Source: Bradyrhizobium daqingense (GTDB taxonomy: Bacteria; Pseudomonadota; Alphaproteobacteria; Rhizobiales; Xanthobacteraceae). From it: a stretch of DNA of 64,000 nt. The notes under the pieces were generated by a model that saw nothing but the letters and a program-made list of their open reading frames with translations, made no database searches and was not told where the DNA came from. Both the position numbers and the translations under genes were made by a program. The stretch covers positions 7,736,001 to 7,800,000 of the forward strand of contig NZ_CP088014.1 in assembly GCF_021044685.1 (NCBI RefSeq). Direction: 5' to 3'. Shown in pieces: positions 19,556 to 28,001 of this stretch; the stretch's first letter is position 1; the number at the start of each line of letters is the position of its first letter.

Positions 19556-20245
19556 ATGCGAATTCTCCTGGTTGATCATCATGCGGACTTTGGCCGCGCT
19601 GTGAAGGCAACGCTCGTGAATTGCGGGTTCGCGGTGGACGTGACGCCCACGCTGGATGAGGCGTCAGCCGCGCTGGATTGCGCAAACTACCACCTCGTAC
19701 TGCTGGAGTCCGTCTTGCCGGATGGGGATAGTTTGGACTGGTTGAAGCAGTTGCGGCGCGAAGGACGATCAATGCCGGCAATGATGATGAGCAGTCTCAA
19801 TGATCTCAGCCGCCGGATCGCGACCTTCAATGCGGGAGCGGATGATTTCCTGCCCAAGCCTGTGTCGATCGACGAACTCATCGCTCGCATGCGGGCCATT
19901 TTGCGAAGGTCAACGCAAATGACGGCGCCGGTCGTGACATTCGGGAATCTGCATTTCGATCCGATCGCCAGACAAGTCTCGGTGGGTGGCCGGATCCTGA
20001 GGATTGCTCGGCGTGAGGTGTGCATTCTCGAGCATCTGCTCAATCGCGCCGGCCGCACTGTGCCGCGCGCTTCGCTGGAAGATAGCTTGTACGCGTTCGA
20101 TGACGAGGTTTCGACCAATGCGCTGGAAGTCGGGATTTATCGCTTACGCGCGCATTTGAACCAGGCGGGTGCGACGCTCAGAATCAAGACCGCGCGCGGC
20201 GTCGGTTACACTCTTGAACTCGTTGGCACAGCATCGGCTGCCTAG
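19556..20245 (+). CDS. ttsI: TtsI, transcriptional activator of the type III regulon
   Basis: The 229-residue OmpR/PhoB-type response regulator has a receiver domain at 1-115 (MRILLVDHHADF, MMMSSLNDLS, FLPKPVSIDELIARM) and a winged-helix DNA-binding domain at 130-222 (GNLHFDPIARQVSVGG, ALEVGIYRLRAHLNQAG, IKTARGVGYTLE). The usual phospho-acceptor Asp is a Glu here (LLESVLPDG, Glu51), so it probably acts without phosphorylation, as is understood for TtsI. It should bind the tts boxes found across this window. The ATG at 19556 is chosen because the receiver fold begins there. A nod box lies 1.5 kb upstream and rhcC2 follows after 26 bp. Confidence 0.93.
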   Translation: MRILLVDHHADFGRAVKATLVNCGFAVDVTPTLDEASAALDCANYHLVLLESVLPDGDSLDWLKQLRREGRSMPAMMMSSLNDLSRRIATFNAGADDFLPKPVSIDELIARMRAILRRSTQMTAPVVTFGNLHFDPIARQVSVGGRILRIARREVCILEHLLNRAGRTVPRASLEDSLYAFDDEVSTNALEVGIYRLRAHLNQAGATLRIKTARGVGYTLELVGTASAA

Positions 20246-20271
20246 CAGCGTCACTTAAAGGCAACAATCGC

Positions 20272-21726
20272 TTGAAGGTCCTTAATAATGCCGCCGGCGC
20301 TACCCAGCCGCCTGCGATCACCAACCCACAACGCTCTGCCGCTCTCAATCGTCTCTGCTACCTCCTATGCGGATTTGCTTTGCTGTTTCCGCTTGCGGCC
20401 TCAGCCGAGACCAAGCGGGACGGCAAAGGAGAGATGCCACGTGCGGCACCCGGCAGCACCACGGGCACGCTCAATATTACCTCGTCACAGGGAAAGACGG
20501 TGCATTTGAGCGCACCGGCGGCGACCATTTTTGTCGCCGACCCTGCAATTGCCGATTATCAAGCTCCGTCGAGCAGTACAATTTTCGTGTTCGGCAAAAA
20601 GTCCGGGCGGACGAGCCTGTTCGCCCTCAACGAAAACGGCGAGGCTCTTGCCGAGCTGCGTATTGTCGTAACCCAACCACTCGAGGATCTACGGGCCGCG
20701 CTCAAGGCCGAGGTCGGCGACTATCCAATTCAGGTCAGCTATACCCCGCGCGGGGCGATCCTTAGCGGTATAGCGCCCAATGCCGATGTCGTTGAGGCTG
20801 CGAGGAAGGTCACTGAGCAATTTGTTGGCGCGGGCGCCCCGGTCGTCAACAAGATCCAGGTCGCCGGCTCACTGCAGGTAAATCTCAGCGTGCGCGTAGC
20901 AGAAGTCTCCCGCACCGCCGTCAAGGATCTCAACATCAACTTCACCGCCTCGGGCCCAAACGGCGCTTTCCTTGCCACCGGCAAACCGGGAGGGTCCGGC
21001 AGGGCTGGCGGCGGCGGCACGATTGGGATCGGGTTTAGCACCGGCAATATCAACCTCAGCGCTGTTCTCGACGCTCTCGCCAGTGAGCACCTCGCCTCAA
21101 TCCTGGCTGAGCCGAACCTGACGGCAATGTCCGGCGAAGCCGCAAGCTTCCTCGCCGGCGGCGAGTTTCCGATCCCAGTCATGCAGGACAACAGGCAGGT
21201 TTCGGTCCAATTCCGGCAGTTCGGCGTGAGCTTGGAATTCGTCCCGACAGTGCTCAGCAACAACCAGATCATTGTCCGTGTGAAGCCCGAAGTCAGCGAA
21301 CTATCGACCGAAGGCGAAGTCAAGATCAATGGTATGGCGGTTCCTGCCCTCTCGACGCGGCGGGCGAGCACCGTGGTCGAGCTCGCCAGCGGCCAGAGCT
21401 TTGCAATCGGCGGCCTCATCAGGCGCAACTTCAACACTGATATCGGCGAGTTTCCCTGGCTCGGCGACGTACCGATCCTTGGTGCGCTTTTTCGCTCTTC
21501 ATCGTTTCAAAAACGCGAAACCGAGCTAGTTATCGTTGTTACACCTTACATCGTACGGCCGGGATCAAATCCAAGCCAGATAAGTATTCCGACCAACCGC
21601 ATCGCACCGCCATCAGATGCAGGCCGCATCTTGACGAACACGGTGGCACGGCCGCCTCAAGGCCGCGATGCGCCGCGCGCGAGCGCACCGGGACTGACGG
21701 GCAACGCCGGCTTTATCATCGAATGA
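20272..21726 (+). CDS. rhcC2: RhcC2, outer-membrane secretin component
   Basis: The 484-residue product has a signal peptide (hydrophobic LCYLLCGFALLFPLAASA at about 28-45) and a CpaC-like N-terminal domain (GKTVHLSAPAATIFVADP, FGKKSGRTSLFAL). A BON-like segment (QVSYTPRGAILSGIAPN) and the secretin core follow (LNINFTASG, VLDALASEHLASILAEPNL, GGEFPIPV, FVPTVLSNNQIIVRVKPEVS, GDVPILGALFRS, ELVIVVTPYIV). It forms the outer-membrane ring of the secretion channel; in rhizobia this secretin is split into RhcC1 and RhcC2. The start is TTG at 20272 with AAAGG 10 bases upstream; no ATG fits before the signal peptide. It is probably co-transcribed with ttsI and the following lipoprotein. Confidence 0.87.
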   Translation: MKVLNNAAGATQPPAITNPQRSAALNRLCYLLCGFALLFPLAASAETKRDGKGEMPRAAPGSTTGTLNITSSQGKTVHLSAPAATIFVADPAIADYQAPSSSTIFVFGKKSGRTSLFALNENGEALAELRIVVTQPLEDLRAALKAEVGDYPIQVSYTPRGAILSGIAPNADVVEAARKVTEQFVGAGAPVVNKIQVAGSLQVNLSVRVAEVSRTAVKDLNINFTASGPNGAFLATGKPGGSGRAGGGGTIGIGFSTGNINLSAVLDALASEHLASILAEPNLTAMSGEAASFLAGGEFPIPVMQDNRQVSVQFRQFGVSLEFVPTVLSNNQIIVRVKPEVSELSTEGEVKINGMAVPALSTRRASTVVELASGQSFAIGGLIRRNFNTDIGEFPWLGDVPILGALFRSSSFQKRETELVIVVTPYIVRPGSNPSQISIPTNRIAPPSDAGRILTNTVARPPQGRDAPRASAPGLTGNAGFIIE

Positions 21727-21736
21727 GGATCGACAT

Positions 21737-22399
21737 ATGAACATGCGATATTTGTCCCATTCGATTGTCCTTGCCGCAATATTGGGGGGCTGCGCAAATA
21801 CTGCGTCGATCCATCCCAATCCTGCCGAACAAGGAGTCCAGGTCGAACAGAAAAAGCGTGTCTTGCTTCTGCAGAGCCTCCATGCCCTCGAAAAGCTTCA
21901 GCTGCGTAATTTTATCGCCGACGCAAGTGGTGGCCGGCGGGATGCGCTCCATGTGGATGTCAGCGGCTCCCATAAGCTCATTGCGCAGGTGGCGCACGAA
22001 GCACGCGCCATGGGGGTTGTTCCCTCTAACATCCGGCTGTCCGCTTCTCCCCTCAATTTATCGGGCCGTTCCGCCGTCAGGATCGAGGCGATTACGTTTG
22101 AAGCGCATCTTCCGAACTGTCCGTCGCTTTTGATCGCAGGACCAGCAGTGGACGACAATTCGTTCGAACCGACTCTTGGTTGCTCGACCAAAAACAACCT
22201 GGGAGTGATGGTGAACGATCCGCTCGACCTGGTTGATAATCGGTCTGTCAGCACGGTAAATGGCGATCGCGCCGCCGCTCCTCTTGCTAGTCACTCTACT
22301 CTCGCAGCGCGCAACAAGGGCAACGGAGAAGATGGAGCAAGCACGACAGCGCCGGACGCAGCGGGACCAACAACACAGAATGTGCAGCCGCTCCGATAG
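21737..22399 (+). CDS. CpaD-like lipoprotein downstream of rhcC2
   Basis: The 220-residue protein has a lipoprotein signal peptide (SIVLAAILGGC, lipidated Cys at about 19), so it sits in an envelope membrane. The middle carries the CpaD family pattern LPNCPSLL, then NSFEPTLGCSTKNNLGVMVNDPLDLV. The C-terminal ~45 residues are Ala/Thr-rich and low in complexity. CpaD proteins support the secretin in Flp/Tad pili. In the related NGR234 system a gene of this kind (y4xK) follows rhcC2, and the 10-bp spacing supports an operon here. GAGGA precedes the ATG. The role in type III secretion is inferred from position. Confidence 0.83.
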   Translation: MNMRYLSHSIVLAAILGGCANTASIHPNPAEQGVQVEQKKRVLLLQSLHALEKLQLRNFIADASGGRRDALHVDVSGSHKLIAQVAHEARAMGVVPSNIRLSASPLNLSGRSAVRIEAITFEAHLPNCPSLLIAGPAVDDNSFEPTLGCSTKNNLGVMVNDPLDLVDNRSVSTVNGDRAAAPLASHSTLAARNKGNGEDGASTTAPDAAGPTTQNVQPLR

Positions 22400-22527
22400 G
22401 CGCTTTAAGCGCTTGTCGGAACCTACTGTGCAGCACCTGGCGCTCAGGCGCACGAGCGATGCTGCAAGGCGCAGAGAAGGCAATTGCGAGCCATCATTTA
22501 TCCTTTCATTCTACCTTTCCGCTTGGC

Positions 22528-22547
22528 GATGTCAGGTTTTGGAAAGC
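22528..22547 (+). promoter_or_regulatory. tts box (TtsI-binding site)
   Basis: GATGTCAGGTTTTGGAAAGC, 47 bp before the effector start at 22595. Confidence 0.8.
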
Positions 22548-22594
22548 AAACGTGAGTAGCGAAATAGCGAGAGAGCGAGCCCTGCGGACTGAAC

Positions 22595-24910
22595 ATGGAC
22601 CGATTCAACACGATCAACCCAGCCGATAAGGCGTCCGCTGCGTCGGATGCCGCCGTGGAACAGCCGGATCAAAAGCATGTGGCGTTTGAGCAGCACCTGG
22701 CAGGCGTGCGAGAGGCGGGCCCTGTATATCCGCACGCGGCGCTTCATGATGTCACTGAGGAAGACGATCACCTCATCCAGGCGGCATCGGCCGCTGCTCT
22801 CAATGGAGGGCCGCCGCCGAGTGAGACCACCGTCAAAATTTATGATCGTCGGCTTCGCAAATTCGCCGAGGGGCTGAAGAAGTCCGGCAAATCAATTGCT
22901 GGGCTCGATGACGATGCCTTACTCGCTAACGCTAGGAAGCTGCTGCCAAACGACAGGGTCATCGCGCCAGCATTGTTAATGATCAGTCGGTACCGCGAGC
23001 CCGACGCCAACGCTCGCCCCCTCTCAACACATTATCGTCCTTCCAGGGAAGATGAGGGTCTTATCAGGGATGCCGCCGAGGCAGGTTTTGGTCGACAGAT
23101 CGGCAGGAAAACGGCCGAGAGCTATGCGAGCGGACTGCGGAAGTTGGCGGTAGCGCTCCGACCCTTGTCCATTGCCGACCTCAGTGATGATAAACTGCTC
23201 GGACACGCGGATAGGTTGTTCCCGAAGGACAAGATGCTCATCTCCGCCTTGAATGGCCTTCGGGACTATCGCGCCATTACCCTGCAGACCAATTTAGGCG
23301 GAGAAGGAGGCAGTTCGCGCCAGGTCATCCAGCCGTCCACCCCCTCAGCTATGCCGGCCGATGAGCAGCCGATTGGGGACGATGCAGATGAGCGCAGCTC
23401 ACGGCCGCCGGGGTTCAATGCTCCGCAGGTCTGGCATGGAGTGGGGTTGGCCGTCCATTCGCCTACGGAAAGTGTCGCCCAGGACGTGCTTTTCGATGCT
23501 GCAGAAGCCGAGAGCTTCTTGCCGGCGACCATGCTTGGGCCAACGGTCAGTTCAATGGTTCACTCGCCGGTGCAAAGTGTCGATCAGGAGGCGCTTTTCG
23601 ATGCCGCGGATCGTGCGAACCTTTTGTCGGCGGCGACCTCCAATGCGCCGGTACCTTGGCCAACGATGAGTCCAACCATTCCCTCGCCGGTGCAACGTGT
23701 CCCTCGGGACGCGCTTTTCCATGCCGAGGGTCGCGAGAACCTCTTTCGCGCGCTGACCTTCGATGCACTGGTGCCTGGTCCAATGATGAGTTCAATCATC
23801 CACTCGCCGGTGCAAAGTGTCCCTCAGGACGCGCTTTTCGATGCAGCGGACCGCGAGAACCTTTTGCCAACGCCGACCTTCGATGCGCTGATGCCTTGGC
23901 CAACGATGAGTCCAACCGTTCCCTCGCCAGCGCAGAGTGTTGCTCAAGAAGCGCCTTTCGATGCCCCTGCTTGGCATCCGAGCTTGCGGCAGCCCGATTT
24001 CGCCTCTGAAGACCACTCTGGACAGATGATGAACGAAGGCGCTGCGGCGCAGACCACCCTTGAGCAGACGATCGCAGCAGCCGGCGAAGCCTTTGATGCG
24101 TCTTTGAGCGTTCCCGAACATTTCTCCCACGGGACTCAGGCCGCGCCGAATATGATGCACAGGCTTCGCCGCTGGGGCCTCTTGCCGGATGCAGCACAGC
24201 GGGTAAAGGCCTACGACATTCGAGGTGAGCGCTATATGGCCGTCTTGGGACCGGGAGGGCTCAACGATGTTCAGCTCGTCCATCTGCTGTCGCCCGCTGT
24301 CGGCGATACGTTTGATGTTTCTTTCGCCGTTCCCAAGAATTTTTCCCATCGCACCCAGCCGGCCCCCGACGAGATGCTGTCCAAGTTAGGCGAGTGGGAC
24401 TTCTTGCCTGTTGTGGAACATCCAATCATGAACTTTGAGATCGGCGGCGAACGCTACACGGCCATCTTGGGACCGGAAGGGCCCAAGGACGTTCAGCTCA
24501 TTCATCACCCTCGGCCCGCTTTGCCGGGCGAAGCTAGGCCTGCGGCACTGAGGACTTCCTCAGATATCTACGGCGGTCTTGCGCCAGGGCTTGATTCGGC
24601 GGCTCCGTTCGAATGGAGTAGGGACGCTCCCTCGGCGCTGGCGCCGAACCTTCCTCTGCCGTCTGCCGCACCTGCATCAGGCCATCAGCCAGTCCCGCAA
24701 GTGCCTGAACTGGGAGAGTTCTTGGGCGACGGCTGGACGCACGCCTCCCAAGAGGCTTCGCCCGCCGTGATCGACATATTGCAGAATCTAGGCCTTCTGC
24801 CGAGCCGGGACGTCCCAATGACCGCTTTTTTTATCCACGGTCAGCTCTACACGGCAGAGAGCCTACCGGGAAGCCGCGTTCTTCTCTTCCATCAGCCACA
24901 ATTTGGCTGA
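22595..24910 (+). CDS. Candidate type III effector with NopD-like repeat modules (771 aa)
   Basis: A tts box lies 47 bp upstream. The protein is modular. Two ~80-residue helical modules (about 56-133 and 152-226) share the pattern TVKIYDRRLRKFAEGLK / ESYASGLRKLAVALR followed by LPNDRVIAPALLM / FPKDKMLISALN. Four 40-residue tandem repeats (first copy 35 residues) then span about 288-455. Two good C-terminal modules (FSHGTQAAP, RRWGLLP, YDIRGERYMAVLGPGG) lie at about 505-570 and 577-642, with a degenerate third at the very end. The first and last module types resemble the N-terminal part of rhizobial NopD/Bel2-5-type SUMO-protease effectors, but no C48 protease domain is present. It may therefore be a binding-only relative. 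That link is from memory and is not certain. Confidence 0.78.
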   Translation: MDRFNTINPADKASAASDAAVEQPDQKHVAFEQHLAGVREAGPVYPHAALHDVTEEDDHLIQAASAAALNGGPPPSETTVKIYDRRLRKFAEGLKKSGKSIAGLDDDALLANARKLLPNDRVIAPALLMISRYREPDANARPLSTHYRPSREDEGLIRDAAEAGFGRQIGRKTAESYASGLRKLAVALRPLSIADLSDDKLLGHADRLFPKDKMLISALNGLRDYRAITLQTNLGGEGGSSRQVIQPSTPSAMPADEQPIGDDADERSSRPPGFNAPQVWHGVGLAVHSPTESVAQDVLFDAAEAESFLPATMLGPTVSSMVHSPVQSVDQEALFDAADRANLLSAATSNAPVPWPTMSPTIPSPVQRVPRDALFHAEGRENLFRALTFDALVPGPMMSSIIHSPVQSVPQDALFDAADRENLLPTPTFDALMPWPTMSPTVPSPAQSVAQEAPFDAPAWHPSLRQPDFASEDHSGQMMNEGAAAQTTLEQTIAAAGEAFDASLSVPEHFSHGTQAAPNMMHRLRRWGLLPDAAQRVKAYDIRGERYMAVLGPGGLNDVQLVHLLSPAVGDTFDVSFAVPKNFSHRTQPAPDEMLSKLGEWDFLPVVEHPIMNFEIGGERYTAILGPEGPKDVQLIHHPRPALPGEARPAALRTSSDIYGGLAPGLDSAAPFEWSRDAPSALAPNLPLPSAAPASGHQPVPQVPELGEFLGDGWTHASQEASPAVIDILQNLGLLPSRDVPMTAFFIHGQLYTAESLPGSRVLLFHQPQFG
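23457..23965 (+). repeat. Tandem 120-bp in-frame repeats inside the effector gene
   Basis: Units begin with codons for SP(V/T/A)(Q/E) and contain LFDAADRENLL, then PTMSPT(I/V)P. Successive units start 35, 40, 40 and 40 codons apart. High identity between units (for example VPQDALFDAADRENLL) indicates recent duplication and likely length variation between strains. Confidence 0.8.
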
Positions 24911-25149
24911 ATGAGGGGCTCGTCGGCACCTCGGACAGCTGTTCAGGCGGACCTAAAACCACGTCTGATCCTCCTTCCGGAGATCTTAGAAGCACGCTTC
25001 AACGATGCCGGGCGGTGAGCAAATCCGACCTTTCCAGTGCCACCATGATCTCAAGCAGCTATCGATCAAGTAAGCATTCGGCAGCACCGCACTCTGCAGA
25101 GCAAGAGAGGCGCGGTCGAGTAGCTCAGCCATTTGGCTTTCGCCCTCAC

Positions 25150-25183
25150 AGATCCGGGCGGGCGGATTTCCCGCACCCGGCTC
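25150..25183 (-). ncRNA. Group II intron domain V
   Basis: On the minus strand the 34 bases begin GAGCCGGGTGCGGGAAA and end GCCCGGATCT. This gives the expected two-part hairpin with the catalytic AGC-type start. It lies just after the maturase stop, as required. Confidence 0.8.
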
Positions 25184-25668
25184 TTCCCGAGGGTAACCCG
25201 CGTCATATCCGCGCCTGCGCCCAAGTGCGAGTGATGCGTGGAACGGGCAGAGGGAAGCGTGCCGTCAGGGTGTCGAACTCCGACCAGCCCATGCGCCGAC
25301 TTTTCTGGCTGCGTCGTCTCAGACAACGTAGCCAGATCCGACGCACTTCGCGGTAGAAGCCGTTGAGCGCTGGATAATTGTGCGGCCTGCCATAGTAGCC
25401 GTAGTGCCCGCGCAGTGCGGCGGCGAACCGCTCGTGCTGCGTGGCCAGTGGCGCGTGCATGAGCCGCCAGGCGTCCTGGCGCAACGCCGTCAGCTTGCGC
25501 GTCAGGCGTTTCCCTTCCGTCTTGTGCTTCACGATGAACCGGCCATCTCGGGTCCGCCCGCAGTAGTGGGTGAAGCCGAGGAAGGCGAAGGTCTCTGGTC
25601 GCCGCTCGCCGCGCCGCTGACGCGAGACGGCCGCGAACCGGCCAAACTCGATCAGCCGCGTCTTGCCC

Positions 25669-27531
25669 TCATGAAGCATCAGGCCAAAGCTGGCCAGCCG
25701 CACCTTGAGGGCCAAGAGCATTTCCTGCGCATCTGCCTTGCTCTCGAAGCCCATGACGAAGTCGTCCGCATAGCGCACGGTCACGACGCGACCGCGGGCA
25801 TGACGACGACGCCATTGGTGGGCCCAGAGATCGAGGATGTAGTGCAGGAAGATGTTGGCAAGGAGCGGGCTGATGGTTCCCTGAACGCAAAAGATAACTT
25901 TGCGGTGGGGGAGCGGTCACGGAGCTATTGGCGGCGCCGGGCGCCTTTCCACCGGGAGGGGTGGGTGGGAGGGGGATGGAGTGGCGGATGACGATCTTGT
26001 CGTCGCCAACGAGGACTTCCTTCACGAGAAGGCGCAGCACGCGTTGGCGTTCGATTATATCGAGCGCGCCGACGGACGAGCGGAGGCGCTCGAGGAAGCT
26101 AGTCACGGATTCAGCGAGACGCAGACAAACCTCCTGCTCCTGCGATTGGTCTTCGATCGCCTGCAGCGCCGACAAGCAAGCCTGTTCGCGGCTACGCAAA
26201 TCGGGCATGCGACTGCGCAGCTCTTCAAGTGAGAGAAGGCTCTCTTGATAGGCCGTGAGGAGACGCTCGATGCTTTTCCGGGAACGCGCAAGATCGCGGC
26301 GAAGCGTTTCCTCCCGGCGCTGTGTGGGATCGGAGTTGCGCGCCGCCTTGAGCCGGCGCTCAAGTTCGTCTTCGATGAGCTGTCGGTCTTCAAGTAAACG
26401 CGCGATCTCTTTCCATACCACCTCGTCCAGCAAATCCTGGCGCGTCGGGCGACTGTCGCAGACCGGCCCGCCGAGCCGGCGCCAGCCATCCGAGCCCAAG
26501 CAGCGGTAGTAATGGATGGTTCGAGCGCTCGACCTGGTCGAGGTGCGATAGAGCCCATAGCCGCATTTGGCGCAGCTCAACAATCCTTGCAGGGCGCTCG
26601 GCGTGATCGTGCGTCGCGGGGCATGCTTCTTGTTGGCTTCCAAAAGCTCGTTCGCCAATGCGAAGGTCTCTTCGCTGATGATGGTCGGCACAGGGATTTC
26701 GATCCACTCTGTGCGAGGAAGCTCATGATTTGCGCTATTGCGAGGAGCGACGCCGCCGCGCAATCGCAACGGCCGCGTCACACGCATGCGCGGCGCGATC
26801 CGCGTCTTGCCAAAGCAGGCCGTTCCTTTATACGCGGGATTGCGCAGCATCGCCCAGACCGTCGAGCGCTCCCAGCGGCCTGTTTCTTTGGCTGTCGGAA
26901 TCTGGCGCTCATTGAGCAGGCGCGTGATGGCGCCGATGCTGTGGCTTTTTGCGGTGTAAAGCTCGTAGACCCAGCGCACGATACCGGCCTGTCGCTCGTC
27001 GATCTCATAATAGGCGGCAGAGTGATCGGTCTTGCGCTTGTAGCGATAGCCAAACGGAGCGCCGGAAAGCACGCTCACTTGGCCTTGAAGGGCGCGATGG
27101 CGCTTCCCTCGCCGCGACCGTTCCAGGATTTGCGCGCGTTCATATTCGGCGATCATGCCCTGAAACTGCAGCAGCAGCTCGTCTTCCGGCGTCGCTGCCC
27201 GTCTCGAGCGAATGAACAAGACTTCGACGCCGGCGCGCGCGAACTCTTCGATAAGAAGGATTTGATGCGCATAGCGCCGGCTCAGCCGATCGGGAGCGTA
27301 GACGAGCACGGCTTGGATCCGCCCTTCTGCGGCGAGGTCGCGCAGTCGTTCAAGTCCGGGGCGCAACAAGCTCGCGCCGCTATAGCCGTCGTCTTCGATC
27401 ACCCATTCCGCCGGCACGTCGCAGTTCTGCTCGCGCGCGAAAGCGATCAGCGCGCTCGTCTGACTGGCGATCGTGTTCTCCTCCTTCTGTTTGTCCGACG
27501 ACACTCTGGCGTAAATCGCGGCGGTCTTCAT
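25669..27531 (-). CDS. Large serine recombinase
   Basis: The resolvase domain at about 1-140 has the catalytic serine in YARVSSDKQ, and LVYAPDRLSRR and MIAEYERAQILERSRRGK. It is followed by a Recombinase domain (FGYRYKRKTD, INEERQ-type helix, NPAYKGTACFGKTR), a zinc-ribbon (LLSCAKCGYGLYR with later Cys) and a coiled coil rich in Arg/Glu/Leu (about 390-500). It would cut and rejoin the element ends through a phosphoserine link. GGGAGG precedes the ATG at 27531. The frame has no stop inside the element: it runs through the terminal repeat (coding QSYLLRSGN) and adds about 68 residues of host sequence, ending at 25669. The protein tail is thus set by the insertion site. Confidence 0.88.
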   Translation of the reverse strand: MKTAAIYARVSSDKQKEENTIASQTSALIAFAREQNCDVPAEWVIEDDGYSGASLLRPGLERLRDLAAEGRIQAVLVYAPDRLSRRYAHQILLIEEFARAGVEVLFIRSRRAATPEDELLLQFQGMIAEYERAQILERSRRGKRHRALQGQVSVLSGAPFGYRYKRKTDHSAAYYEIDERQAGIVRWVYELYTAKSHSIGAITRLLNERQIPTAKETGRWERSTVWAMLRNPAYKGTACFGKTRIAPRMRVTRPLRLRGGVAPRNSANHELPRTEWIEIPVPTIISEETFALANELLEANKKHAPRRTITPSALQGLLSCAKCGYGLYRTSTRSSARTIHYYRCLGSDGWRRLGGPVCDSRPTRQDLLDEVVWKEIARLLEDRQLIEDELERRLKAARNSDPTQRREETLRRDLARSRKSIERLLTAYQESLLSLEELRSRMPDLRSREQACLSALQAIEDQSQEQEVCLRLAESVTSFLERLRSSVGALDIIERQRVLRLLVKEVLVGDDKIVIRHSIPLPPTPPGGKAPGAANSSVTAPPPQSYLLRSGNHQPAPCQHLPALHPRSLGPPMASSSCPRSRRDRALCGRLRHGLREQGRCAGNALGPQGAAGQLWPDAS

Positions 27532-27679
27532 CTTCGCCTCCCGTCACATCGGCGCCAGCGCGCGCGAAGCGCACCTGATCTGGAACGAGAATTTCGTAAA
27601 CCTGTTCAAGTTTGACGGCGACGAGGCGATCGAACGCAAATTCGAGTCGAACGTCGCGTTTTTTTCGCCGCTCAGCCAT
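27380..27679 (-). CDS. Small hypothetical protein of the recombinase element
   Basis: The frame starts MAERRKKRDVRLEFAFDRLV at an ATG that overlaps the end of the upstream gene by 8 bp. It reads on for 99 codons, overlapping the recombinase start by about 150 bp. The first ~45 residues look protein-like (KLEQVYEILVPDQVR); the rest is a shadow of the recombinase gene and may not matter. I do not recognise a family. The overlap suggests translational coupling. Confidence 0.45.
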   Translation of the reverse strand: MAERRKKRDVRLEFAFDRLVAVKLEQVYEILVPDQVRFARAGADVTGGEDEDRRDLRQSVVGQTEGGEHDRQSDERADRFRARAELRRAGGMGDRRRRL

Positions 27680-28001
27680 CTTCGCGGACAGACGCGAGAT
27701 AAGCGGCCACCGCTCGGCGCATCACCTCGCTTGCCGAAAGCCTGGAAGCCGTCGCATGCGTCTGGAGTTTTTGGGCAAGATCGGCCGGCATCTTCAGGGA
27801 GAGCGTCACTGATGGCTGCGGCGCGGGAAGGAGCCGCTCCCTGCTTTTGGCCACTTCGAGATAGCGATAGGCCTGCCGCAGCGACAAGCCGCTTTCGCGC
27901 GACAGCACCAAGGCCGCCTCCGCCATGCCGATTTTCTTCGCGAGCAAGCGTCGCGCCGCCCTCAGCCGCTCGGCTTTCTGCGCTTGCGTCGATCGAATCA
28001 T
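27672..28001 (-). CDS. Small DNA-binding-type protein of the recombinase element
   Basis: The 109-residue protein has an N-terminal helical part with helix-turn-helix character (LAKKIGMAEAALVLSRESGLSLRQAYRYLE) and a C-terminal ribbon-helix-helix-like segment (SVTLSLKMPADLAQKLQTHA, LSASEVMRRAVAAYL). It is the first gene of the element and could regulate the recombinase or help its directionality. Function is inferred from fold-like patterns and position only. Confidence 0.7.
   Translation of the reverse strand: MIRSTQAQKAERLRAARRLLAKKIGMAEAALVLSRESGLSLRQAYRYLEVAKSRERLLPAPQPSVTLSLKMPADLAQKLQTHATASRLSASEVMRRAVAAYLASVREDG

Noticed and set aside
23457..23965. Regular repeats that could suggest a CRISPR array
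   Set aside because: The units are 120 bp, in frame, without spacers, and encode protein repeats inside an effector gene.
26512..27615. 367-codon plus-strand open frame
   Set aside because: Lies wholly opposite the serine recombinase gene; composition and absence of motifs mark it as a shadow in GC-rich DNA.
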